Shown piece after piece: positions 1 to 5,640 of a stretch of DNA of 6,484 bases; within the stretch, counting starts at the first letter, position 1; each line of letters opens with the position of its first letter. The translations under genes were made by a program, and so were the position numbers. The notes beneath the pieces are model-generated. The model was not told the DNA's origin, made no database searches, and worked only from the letters and a program-made list of their open reading frames with translations. Origin of the DNA: JBFLVQ01 sp040758525 (GTDB lineage: Bacteria > Acidobacteriota > Blastocatellia > Chloracidobacteriales > JADJPF01); assembly GCA_040758525.1 (NCBI GenBank), contig JBFLVQ010000555.1, positions 1-6,484 on the forward strand, given 5' to 3'.

Positions 1-2
1 AG

Positions 3-101
3 GATTCATCGGTAGATTGTACCCATGAAGCTCTAAGAAAACTCCAAACTGTCGATGCGCAACTACAGCAATGTATCGCAGGTCTAAATCAAGCTTTTTA
101 G
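3..101 (+). CDS. C-terminal end of an unidentified protein (partial, cut by window edge)
   Basis: An open frame enters from the left edge and ends at TAG 99-101, giving 32 residues. The peptide is polar and probably helical, rich in Leu, Gln and Ala, with two Cys residues and an ending like AQLQQCIAGLNQAF. The frame is open from the first complete codon, while the other two forward frames are closed by stops at 13-15 and 26-28. The end loosely resembles the tail of the Cys-rich helical protein encoded at 295-771 (AQLRERC). A paralogous small helical protein is therefore possible, but the match is too short to rely on. I do not recognise a family. The stop is followed at once by GGGAGGG (101-107), the ribosome binding site of the next reading frame. 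Confidence 0.45.
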   Translation, partial: DSSVDCTHEALRKLQTVDAQLQQCIAGLNQAF

Positions 102-109
102 GGAGGGAT

Positions 110-235
110 ATGTTGACCAGGCAGGATATGTTAAAACTATCCTTATTAAGTGGTGGTTCGTTCGTTTTTCCTTATGGCAGATGGTTTGAAACAAATATTA
201 CTGAGATAGCGAAGTCTCAAGTTGTAAAGTCTTGA
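110..235 (+). pseudogene. Orphan Tat-like leader peptide, mature protein missing
   Basis: A 41-codon frame opens with ATG 110, or with TTG 113, which is better spaced from GGGAGGG at 101-107. It stops at TGA 233-235. The peptide starts MLTRQDMLKLSLLSGGSF and continues into PYGRWFE. This is the layout of a twin-arginine export leader: TRR-x-[ML]LK, then a hydrophobic small-residue core. Here the second Arg is replaced by Gln (AGG CAG; one G-to-A change from CGG would explain it). Such leaders are common on secreted oxidases such as multicopper oxidases. No mature domain follows, because the frame closes ten or so codons after the expected cleavage region. I read it as the surviving 5' end of a lost exported-protein gene. 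A genuine 41-aa peptide cannot be excluded. Confidence 0.45.
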
Positions 236-279
236 GCAACCAGACAAGGATCTCGGTTCATAGTGAGGAAGATTGGCAT

Positions 280-287
280 AAAGGAGG
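280..287 (+). promoter_or_regulatory. Ribosome binding site fixing the start at 295
   Basis: AAAGGAGG lies 7 bases before ATG 295. It is a near-perfect anti-16S match and argues for that ATG over the in-frame TTG at 232, which has no such site and overlaps the previous frame's stop. Confidence 0.8.
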
Positions 288-294
288 AAGCATT

Positions 295-771
295 ATGGAT
301 CTCTTACAACTATGGCAGAGTATCTACCAGGAAGTCGTTCAGCTTGCTGAAATTGTCCAAAGGTTGCCGGATAATTGTGAGTGTGGTGATGCTGACGCAC
401 ATCTGGAAGAGCGCTGTATGTGCTGTGACGGGCATAAGAGAGCTAAACAACCTCGCGATGGCGGACAAAATTGCAGCACCATACTTGCAAACCTCCGTGT
501 CAATCTCGCAATGCTGTGCAAAGACTTTACCACAGTAGCCGAACCTATCGGAGCATCTGCTCTTGTCAATCATCAATTGGAGTTGAGACGAGGTGTTTTT
601 CTGGCAGCAAGTGATCTGCAACAACTTCTTGAAGAGTTCGAACAGGCCAGTGCAGTGGTAGCAGGTTTCCGTCGCAGTTGCGCAATTTCAGAGATGAATC
701 GCGTCAAACATCACTGCGCACAACTGCGGGAACGCTGTGAAAAGATTAGCGCCCAGCTTCATGGAGCATAA
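295..771 (+). CDS. Cys-rich, mostly helical protein of unknown function, 158 aa
   Basis: No recognised family. The protein has no signal peptide or membrane segment, so it is probably cytoplasmic. It has an N-terminal helix (residues 1-24), then a Cys cluster C28-x-C30 ... C41-x-C43-C44 with nearby His36 and His47. Long amphipathic helices follow (about 60-83, 95-128 and 131-156) with further Cys at 60, 75, 129, 141 and 148. Ten Cys in 158 residues, five of them packed into 17 positions, suggest metal binding or redox sensing; that is inference. The tail after residue 105 looks coiled-coil-like. The start at ATG 295 is chosen because of the AAAGGAGG site; an extension to TTG 232 is open but poorly supported. 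The VWA protein gene starts 13 bp after the stop with its own strong site, so the two are probably co-transcribed. Confidence 0.75.
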   Translation: MDLLQLWQSIYQEVVQLAEIVQRLPDNCECGDADAHLEERCMCCDGHKRAKQPRDGGQNCSTILANLRVNLAMLCKDFTTVAEPIGASALVNHQLELRRGVFLAASDLQQLLEEFEQASAVVAGFRRSCAISEMNRVKHHCAQLRERCEKISAQLHGA

Positions 772-784
772 GAGAGGAGGAGAT

Positions 785-1444
785 ATGAGACCGCAGTATG
801 CTATTCAACTAACAGCGTTACTGCTGGTTATGTTGTTAATACTTTCTCCGCCGTGGGTAATCGCGCAGCAGTATCGCGAAGAGCCACGGGAAACACCATT
901 TGTTAAAATGTCCATAGATCTAGTCTCTTTGAATGTTACTGTGATGGATAAGAAAAGAAGAGCAATTTTAGGGCTGAACAAAGAAGATTTCAAGGTCTTT
1001 GAAAACAGGATCAAACAGACGGCTAGTTTTTTCAGCACAGATGAGAGGCCGGTAAGTTGGGGGCTTGTCCTTGATCGTAGCGGCAGTATGCGTGAGATGA
1101 TTAAAAGCGTTTATCAGGCAGGACTTCATGTCGTAGATGAGGACACTGCTCAGGATGATATGTTCATAATGACCTTCAGCGATCAATTAGAAGTTGTCTG
1201 CAATTTCACCACGGATGGGCATAAGCAAGAGAATTCCATTGCTGGTCTGCGGACCGGCGGGCAAACGGCATTATATGATGCTGTATCTTTTGCTCTGGAT
1301 CATATTCAGAATGGTAAGCATCAAAAGAAGGTTCTGGTTATTGTAACTGATGGTGAGGATAACAGCAGCAGAATAAAATTCCGCGAACTCATTTGCAGGC
1401 AAGTTGCTCAGCATCAGAAGGTCGTTCTGAAAACCCTTGGTTAA
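785..1444 (+). CDS. Exported VWA (MIDAS) protein, acidobacterial VWFA-related type, C-terminally short
   Basis: The 219-aa product begins with a signal peptide (hydrophobic core about residues 9-27, ending VIA-QQ). A short beta-type domain follows (about 40-85, with DLVSLNVTVMDKKRRA and LNKEDFKVFENRI), typical of the VWFA-related proteins first described in Acidobacteria. The VWA domain starts at about residue 92. All MIDAS elements are visible: D97-x-S99-x-S101 in LDRSGSM, T161 in GGQTALYDA, and D189 in TDGEDN. It should bind a divalent cation and mediate protein or surface contacts outside the membrane. The frame ends at residue 219, just after VVLKTLG. Family members normally carry a last beta strand, a last helix and a further tail there, so this copy is probably truncated. 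Start ATG 785 has AGAGGAGG at 773-780; the in-frame ATG at 737 lies inside the upstream gene and would bury the signal peptide. Confidence 0.85.
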   Translation: MRPQYAIQLTALLLVMLLILSPPWVIAQQYREEPRETPFVKMSIDLVSLNVTVMDKKRRAILGLNKEDFKVFENRIKQTASFFSTDERPVSWGLVLDRSGSMREMIKSVYQAGLHVVDEDTAQDDMFIMTFSDQLEVVCNFTTDGHKQENSIAGLRTGGQTALYDAVSFALDHIQNGKHQKKVLVIVTDGEDNSSRIKFRELICRQVAQHQKVVLKTLG

Positions 1445-1577
1445 AAAGTTGAGAATTCACCGGGATTAGATTATCCAGAAAACAGAATTTCTTGCTCGCG
1501 AAGAAGATAAACACTGAATTTCATACACTAAGAGCGAACGAGCGACAGGAACACTAGAACCTATCCATAAGGAGACT

Positions 1578-2054
1578 ATGCAGGCAGAAAATTCAAAACA
1601 AAAACCATTATGGAGATTGATACTGACTCTATTTTTAGTATCAGTCTTTTTTAGTTATCCCTGGGAGCTGGCGCAGTCCCCTCTATACATCTGTTCGGAT
1701 ACTTCCACAATGATGTGGTGGCACTGTTTTTTAGCGAGCTTAGGTGATGGCACGTTGATTTTGCTTATATTCTTCATTGGGTATGCTGTATTTGGGAAGC
1801 CAGATTGGTTTGAGGCACCAGGTGCCAGTGGTTATACAGTGATGCTGGTTGCTGGGGCCATGATTGGGGCAAGCGTTGAGTGGGTTGCAGTCTCTATCCT
1901 TGAGTTATGGGCATATAACTCAAGGATGCCGTTGGTGCCTGGACTTAAAATAGGGATTACCCCTAGTGCCCAGATGCTTATACTCCCTCCTCTTATCTTT
2001 CATGTAGCGACATTATGGATTGATCGTAACCATTCAACAAGAGCGAAGATCTGA
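1578..2054 (+). CDS. Small integral membrane protein, four predicted helices
   Basis: The 158-aa product has a short basic N-terminus and four hydrophobic segments at about 13-33, 53-72, 86-108 and 131-148. Polar or aromatic motifs between them look conserved rather than random: WHCFLASLGD at about 48-57, EW at 101-102, W111-A-Y, and RMPLVPGLKIGITPSAQM at 116-133. This resembles a family of uncharacterised membrane proteins of about 150 aa found in varied bacteria. I cannot assign a function. No signal cleavage is needed, since the first helix is a membrane anchor. TAAGGAG (1568-1574) sits very close to ATG 1578, with only three bases between. It lies 133 bp downstream of the VWA gene on the same strand; the gap shows no clear terminator, so co-transcription is possible but unproven. 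Confidence 0.8.
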   Translation: MQAENSKQKPLWRLILTLFLVSVFFSYPWELAQSPLYICSDTSTMMWWHCFLASLGDGTLILLIFFIGYAVFGKPDWFEAPGASGYTVMLVAGAMIGASVEWVAVSILELWAYNSRMPLVPGLKIGITPSAQMLILPPLIFHVATLWIDRNHSTRAKI

Positions 2055-2217
2055 AGCCTATCGCTCACCTTACCTGGAATATGATGTGCTGATCTTCACC
2101 GGCTTAGGTTTGCGTACCAGCAACATTATTATTGTTGTTGTGGGAGAACGTTCTGACACGCATGTAGTGTTCGCGATCGCTTATGAAAAAGGAAAATTAA
2201 TCGGGGCAGTACGGTAA
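2055..2217 (+). pseudogene. Possible relic of a ferredoxin-reductase-type C-terminal domain
   Basis: The frame that closes at TAA 2215-2217 is open back into the preceding gene, but it has no ATG and no ribosome binding site; a TTG at 2020 is the only start-like codon. From about 2055 it reads like protein: a YLEYDVLIFTGLG segment, then IIIVVVGERSDTHVVFAIAY, then EKGKLIGAV. This follows the pattern of the C-terminal domain of FAD-dependent ferredoxin reductases: a QYDL..I..GL strand, a VVVRGD-like strand, a fvaFyl strand, then DGRLvaA. If real, it is the tail of a lost flavoprotein. The resemblance is by eye, short and not confirmed, and a chance open frame is a fair alternative. Confidence 0.25.
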
Positions 2218-2283
2218 CCCAGTAATGGAAACTCGACCGCTACCCAACCAATATTAAGTACTTTTCGAAACATGGAGGGATTA

Positions 2284-2880
2284 TCAAGAATTAAAAATAT
2301 CGGTCTTACTGGTAACGGCTTTGATAAGAGCTGCGGCAGGTGCCCTTAGCTCGTCCAATTTATTGACGCCATCACTTTCAATCGTTTGTAGAACTAGTTC
2401 GTTGATACCGCCGACAATTGTGATGGCCAACGGAAGGGGAAATTTCTTCTTATCTGTGGTAGAGTGATTTGCACAAATCAGTGATTGTAGCAGTTTGGCA
2501 AAACGCAGGTTGACTGCGCATCTTACTTTCAGCCCCTTTTTACCAGCGGTAAAGATCTCGATAAAGAGCGTGCGAATCAGCTTAGGCGATTCCTGCAAAC
2601 GTGAAAAATAGGCCTCAATCGCCATATCAATCTGGCTAGCTAGCTCAAGCTCTGGCTTAACCGTATCAGCAATTACCTGTAAGGTACGCTCACTGGCTGC
2701 AATATAGAGTGCCAATAGACAGTCCTCTTTTTTATCAAAATATTCGTAAAAAGTGCGCTTTGATACTCGAGCTTCACGTACGATATCAGCAATGGTGGTA
2801 TCAGCATATCCCTTCTTATTTACGGCTGCAGCCATGCCTTCAAGTAACCTGGTACGATAGTCATCAACCGGCCTCGTCAT
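2284..2880 (-). CDS. TetR-family transcriptional regulator, 198 aa
   Basis: This is a repressor that binds DNA as a dimer and is released by a ligand. The N-terminal domain (about residues 7-55) has the TetR pattern: a first helix with LLEGMAAAVNKKGY, then the helix-turn-helix TTIADIVREARVSKRTFYEYF (28-48), then DKKEDCLLALY. The C-terminal ligand-binding domain (about 60-198) is helical and divergent, so the inducer cannot be read from sequence. Start ATG 2880 is chosen because GGAGG (2893-2889 on this strand) lies 8 bases ahead; a GTG five codons upstream at 2895 overlaps that site. It is divergent from the flavin monooxygenase gene and shares its 103-bp promoter region, where two palindromes are likely its own binding sites. 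It therefore probably controls both itself and the monooxygenase/hydrolase genes. Confidence 0.93.
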   Translation of the reverse strand: MTRPVDDYRTRLLEGMAAAVNKKGYADTTIADIVREARVSKRTFYEYFDKKEDCLLALYIAASERTLQVIADTVKPELELASQIDMAIEAYFSRLQESPKLIRTLFIEIFTAGKKGLKVRCAVNLRFAKLLQSLICANHSTTDKKKFPLPLAITIVGGINELVLQTIESDGVNKLDELRAPAAALIKAVTSKTDIFNS

Positions 2881-2888
2881 ATCAATTG

Positions 2889-2893
2889 CCTCC
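2889..2893 (-). promoter_or_regulatory. Ribosome binding site of the TetR gene
   Basis: GGAGG on the minus strand lies 8 bases before ATG 2880. It decides for that start, because the alternative GTG at 2895 would overlap the site itself. Confidence 0.75.
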
Positions 2894-2907
2894 ACTCTGC
2901 CCCTCTT

Positions 2908-2926
2908 TTGGTACTTGACAGTACCA
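2908..2926. promoter_or_regulatory. Probable TetR operator 1
   Basis: GGTAC (2910-2914) and GTACC (2921-2925) form a perfect inverted repeat around a 6-base centre, TTGACA. The match extends outward as TTGGTAC on the left and GTACCAT on the right, one mismatch from perfect over seven-base arms. It shares half-sites and spacing with the second palindrome. The centre TTGACA is a consensus -35 hexamer on the + strand, so a bound repressor would cover it. Confidence 0.75.
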
Positions 2927-2959
2927 TTTTATCTTGGTACGGTATAGTACCAAAGTCAA
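2915..2959. promoter_or_regulatory. Divergent promoter region for the TetR and monooxygenase genes
   Basis: On the + strand, TTGACA (2915-2920) is a consensus -35. A 17-base gap leads to a weak TACGGT (2938-2943), while the better -10-like TATAGT (2943-2948) is 22 bases away. On the minus strand, TTGACT (2959-2954) is followed 22 bases later by TAAAAT (2931-2926). The hexamers interleave with both operators. Exact start sites cannot be fixed from sequence, and the 22-base spacings are longer than usual, so element assignment is tentative. Confidence 0.45.
2934..2953. promoter_or_regulatory. Probable TetR operator 2 (perfect palindrome)
   Basis: TTGGTAC (2934-2940), six bases GGTATA, then GTACCAA (2947-2953) form a perfect 7+7 inverted repeat. 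It has the same arms and spacer length as operator 1, and the centres are 26 bp apart. It overlaps TATAGT (2943-2948), a possible -10 element for the monooxygenase promoter. Two like sites in a divergent TetR spacer are standard repressor targets; which protein binds is inferred from position. Confidence 0.8.
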
Positions 2960-2983
2960 TTTTGAAGATGGAGTCGAAGCAGT

Positions 2984-4516
2984 ATGAATCAGAAGAGCGA
3001 CCCTCATTTTCAAGTAATCATTATCGGTAGCGGTTTTAGTGGACTGGGCACAGCAATCCGATTAAAGCAAGATGGGATTAATGATTTTATCATCCTTGAG
3101 CGTGCCAATGATGTTGGCGGCACATGGCGGGATAACACCTATCCAGGATGTGCTTGTGATGTACAATCTCACCTCTATTCATTCTCATTTGCACCAAACC
3201 CGAACTGGAGCAGAATGTATTCACCACAAGCAGAGATCTGGGCCTATCTACAACATTGTGCGCGTGATTACGGGTTGATTCCACATATACGCTTTCAACA
3301 TGAAGTGCGTAATGCGATCTGGCAGGAGCGCGCGCAGCATTGGCGGGTTGAGACATCTCAGGGAGTTTACACTGCTTCTTTAGTAGTGGCTGGTATTGGC
3401 GCGCTTAGCGAACCCTCCATTCCCAGATTACCAGGAATAGAGACATTCATGGGCAAAACATTTCATTCTGCTCGCTGGGATCATGAATATGATCTAACTA
3501 ATCGCAAAGTTGCTGTGATCGGCACAGGAGCATCAGCGATTCAATTTGTTCCAGAGATTCAACCGAAGGTAGGGGCATTAAAAGTTTTCCAGCGCACTCC
3601 ACCATGGATCGTACCGCGTATCGATCGGGCGATCAGCGCAAAAGAGCGCCGTATCTTCAACAAATTTCCACTTGCTCAACAGTTGACACGTTTTGCTATC
3701 TATTGGTTAAGAGAATTCTTTCTACTCTGTTTTCGCCATCCACGCCTCAGTTCGTATTTTAAGAATGCTGCCATACGCCATCTTAACAGAGCCGTCAAAG
3801 ATCCGGTATTGCGTGCAAAATTGACGCCAAACTATACCATTGGCTGCAAGCGTATACTGCTCTCAAATAATTATCTACCATCGCTAACCCAGTCCAATGT
3901 TGAAGTGATTACTGAGCACATACGTGAGATCAGGCCTCACGCAATTGTTACTGAAGATGGTATTGAACGTGAGATCGATACAATAATTTATGGAACAGGT
4001 TTTCATGTCACTGATATCCCGCTTGCCAAACATATTACTGGCAAGCATGGGCTAACACTGGCAGAGACCTGGCGGGGAAGCCCCAAAGCATATCTTGGCA
4101 CAACGATAAGTGGATTTCCGAATTTCTTTCTGTTGCTTGGCCCCAATACTGGATTGGGGCATACCTCGGTTGTCTTTATGATAGAGAGTCAGATTGCCCA
4201 TGTGATAAGCGTGATACGTTATATACACAAACATAATATTGCTGCTATTGAGCCTCGTCTCGAAGCACAGGCAACTTTTCTCAGCGAAGTTGATAAGAAG
4301 ATGCGTGGTACCGTTTGGACTGCTGGTGGGTGTAAAAGTTGGTATCTTGATGCTACCGGACGCAATTCAACGTTATGGCCGACATTTACCTGGCAGTTCC
4401 GGCATCGTGCAGCACGCCTGATTCCCAGCGACTATCTGATGAGCCCTATCTCTAGACAAGAATCTGATTGCTCACAACCGGTCGTATTAAATGCTGAAGC
4501 CACACAGCCATACTAA
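2984..4516 (+). CDS. FAD/NAD(P)H-dependent Baeyer-Villiger-type flavin monooxygenase, 510 aa
   Basis: This soluble class B flavoprotein uses NADPH and O2 to insert oxygen next to a carbonyl (ketone to ester or lactone) or to oxidise a heteroatom. FAD-binding GSGFSG (G15-x-G17-x-x-G20) opens the protein, followed by GGTWRDNTYPG (45-55) and CDVQSHLYSFSF with D59, the position of the active-site Asp in this family. The Baeyer-Villiger fingerprint FxGxxxHxxxWD is complete at F155-D166. The second Rossmann motif GTGASA (180-185) binds NADPH. GCKR (287-290) probably supplies the catalytic Arg. YGTGF (336-340), LGPNTGLGH (385-393) and the C-terminal GGCKSWYLDATGRNSTLWP (448-466) match the COG2072/cyclohexanone-monooxygenase-like branch. 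Length is normal for the short BVMOs. ATG 2984 has a modest GGAG (2970-2973) ten bases ahead. The hydrolase follows on the same strand; the natural substrate is unknown. Confidence 0.93.
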   Translation: MNQKSDPHFQVIIIGSGFSGLGTAIRLKQDGINDFIILERANDVGGTWRDNTYPGCACDVQSHLYSFSFAPNPNWSRMYSPQAEIWAYLQHCARDYGLIPHIRFQHEVRNAIWQERAQHWRVETSQGVYTASLVVAGIGALSEPSIPRLPGIETFMGKTFHSARWDHEYDLTNRKVAVIGTGASAIQFVPEIQPKVGALKVFQRTPPWIVPRIDRAISAKERRIFNKFPLAQQLTRFAIYWLREFFLLCFRHPRLSSYFKNAAIRHLNRAVKDPVLRAKLTPNYTIGCKRILLSNNYLPSLTQSNVEVITEHIREIRPHAIVTEDGIEREIDTIIYGTGFHVTDIPLAKHITGKHGLTLAETWRGSPKAYLGTTISGFPNFFLLLGPNTGLGHTSVVFMIESQIAHVISVIRYIHKHNIAAIEPRLEAQATFLSEVDKKMRGTVWTAGGCKSWYLDATGRNSTLWPTFTWQFRHRAARLIPSDYLMSPISRQESDCSQPVVLNAEATQPY

Positions 4517-4546
4517 AGTTAAGATATTTATCGGGGGTCTACATAG

Positions 4547-4702
4547 GTGGCAGATTGGGCATACGATGCAATCTTTTATCATATCTATCCGCTAGGTTTG
4601 TGTGGTGCGCCAGACAAAAATGATTTTGTATCTGCACCGCCTTACCACCAACCAAGCACTACCACACTATTGGTGGAACACTATGGCACGATTTTGGTAT
4701 AT
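4547..4702 (+). pseudogene. Displaced 5' end of an alpha-amylase (GH13) gene, fused in frame to the hydrolase
   Basis: GTG 4547, preceded by GGGGG (4533-4537) with about nine bases between, opens a frame reading VADWAYDAIFYHIYPLGLCG, then APDKNDF. This is the characteristic start of a GH13 alpha-amylase subgroup (W..DAVFYHIYPLGfCGAP..NDF), where it forms the first strand of the barrel. The amylase likeness ends near residue 34 (about 4648). About 18 codons of unrelated sequence follow, and the same frame then runs into the alpha/beta-hydrolase at 4703. No further amylase sequence exists in the window. It has no catalytic residues. It may survive as the hydrolase's translation start, since no good ribosome binding site is seen before 4703. 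Confidence 0.7.
4645..4676. repeat. Inverted repeat at the amylase/hydrolase junction
   Basis: CCACCAA (4645-4651) and TTGGTGG (4670-4676) are perfect 7-base arms around an 18-base loop. The left arm begins where amylase likeness stops. There is no T-run behind it, so it is not a terminator. It could be a recombination scar or an mRNA hairpin ahead of ATG 4703. Confidence 0.5.
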
Positions 4703-5596
4703 ATGAGTAAACCAAGTTTCCAGAGTAAGGTACTTTACATAATCCTACGGCTTATTGGCTGGAAGAGGTATCTCAATCGCATTAAGGAAAGGATGGAAAG
4801 TGGAGGAAAGGCACTGCATGCTGAACCGTCAAGAAAGCTATATGAGAAACACCATATTACTATTCAGGAAGTAAAGGGGCATACTGTTTGGACTATCACA
4901 CCAAAGGAGAATGTGGGCGCTAAGCACATCTACTATCTACATGGCGGCGCTTACGTGAACGGGTTCGCCAAGCAGCACTGGCAGTTTATTTCAAATCTTG
5001 TTGATACGTTGAAATGCACGGTCACGGCGCCTTATTACCCGCTGGCACCCAAATATCATGTTGATAATGCATTTGCAATGGTATTTCCAATCTATCAAGA
5101 ACTTCTTGGCAAAGCCGGCGCCGCCAATTTGACAGTAATGGGTGATTCTGCGGGTGGTGGAATGAGCCTTGCACTGGCGCAGAGGCTGCGTAATGAAGGT
5201 ATCGAACAACCATCGAACCTTATACTTCTCTCTCCTTGGCTAGATGTAACAATGACAAATCCTGACATACAAGAGTTGGATAAGCTAGATCCTTTTCTCA
5301 GTGTGCAGGGGCTCAAGGATGCTGGGAAGATGTATGCAGGGGAAATGGAGCTAACGAACTATCTAGTAAGTCCGATCTATGGAAGTTTGGAGGGCTTAGC
5401 ACCGATCACACTATATGTTGGTACACATGATGTGTTCGCGGCTGATTGCCGAAAGTTCAAAGCTAAAGCCGCGGCAGAAGGTGTTACCATTGACTATCAT
5501 GAGTACGAGGAGATGGTACATGTTTGGATGCTCCTGCCCTTGCCAGAGGCAAAAAAGGTAGCAAAAGAGATTGTTGATAAACTGAAACGCCATTAG
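4703..5596 (+). CDS. Alpha/beta-hydrolase, HSL/family IV esterase-lipase type (297 aa; frame opens upstream at 4547)
   Basis: This esterase hydrolyses carboxylic esters through a Ser-Asp-His triad. Counting from ATG 4703: oxyanion motif HGGA (80-83), nucleophile elbow GDSAGGG with Ser149, catalytic Asp243 in VGTHDVF, and His273 in MVHVWMLLP. Length and content match Bacillus-type hydrolases of about 300 aa that begin with a basic amphipathic stretch (here KVLYIILRLIGWKRYLNRI), so homology favours ATG 4703. However, no ribosome binding site stands directly before it, whereas GTG 4547 has one and gives a 349-aa product carrying an amylase-derived N-terminus. Which start is used is open. It is the second enzyme behind the TetR operators. 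An esterase next to a Baeyer-Villiger enzyme fits hydrolysis of the ester or lactone formed. No secretion signal is clear; the first segment might associate with the membrane. Confidence 0.9.
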   Translation: MSKPSFQSKVLYIILRLIGWKRYLNRIKERMESGGKALHAEPSRKLYEKHHITIQEVKGHTVWTITPKENVGAKHIYYLHGGAYVNGFAKQHWQFISNLVDTLKCTVTAPYYPLAPKYHVDNAFAMVFPIYQELLGKAGAANLTVMGDSAGGGMSLALAQRLRNEGIEQPSNLILLSPWLDVTMTNPDIQELDKLDPFLSVQGLKDAGKMYAGEMELTNYLVSPIYGSLEGLAPITLYVGTHDVFAADCRKFKAKAAAEGVTIDYHEYEEMVHVWMLLPLPEAKKVAKEIVDKLKRH

Positions 5597-5640
5597 ATTT
5601 TAACAATAATGGAAAGTATTTTGACAAGTCTTGAGAGAAT

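Noticed and set aside
232..294. Extending the Cys-rich protein upstream to TTG 232
   Set aside because: ATG 295 has AAAGGAGG at ideal distance. The extension has no ribosome binding site and overlaps the previous stop codon.
737..784. Extending the VWA protein to ATG 737
   Set aside because: It would lie inside the upstream gene and put 16 polar residues before a clean signal peptide. AGAGGAGG stands directly ahead of ATG 785.
1508..1554. Short direct repeat GAGCGAacGAGCGA before the membrane protein gene
   Set aside because: Two seven-base-scale units only, with no array, palindrome or recognisable promoter around them.
2635..2644. Palindrome GCTAGCTAGC
   Set aside because: Short, inside the TetR coding region, with no partner copy or regulatory context.
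3090..3356. Long open frames on the opposite strand of the monooxygenase and hydrolase genes
   Set aside because: They are antisense to genes with complete conserved motifs and have no plausible start sites or protein character.
4140..4160. Strong hairpin GCCCCAAT-actgg-ATTGGGGC
   Set aside because: It lies inside the monooxygenase gene and encodes the conserved GPNTGLG motif. No T-run follows, so it is best explained by codon choice and is not a terminator.
5597..5640. Terminator between the convergent hydrolase and 39-aa ORF
   Set aside because: The repeated AGTCTT/TCTTGA words are mostly direct repeats. No stable stem with a T-run is present on either strand.
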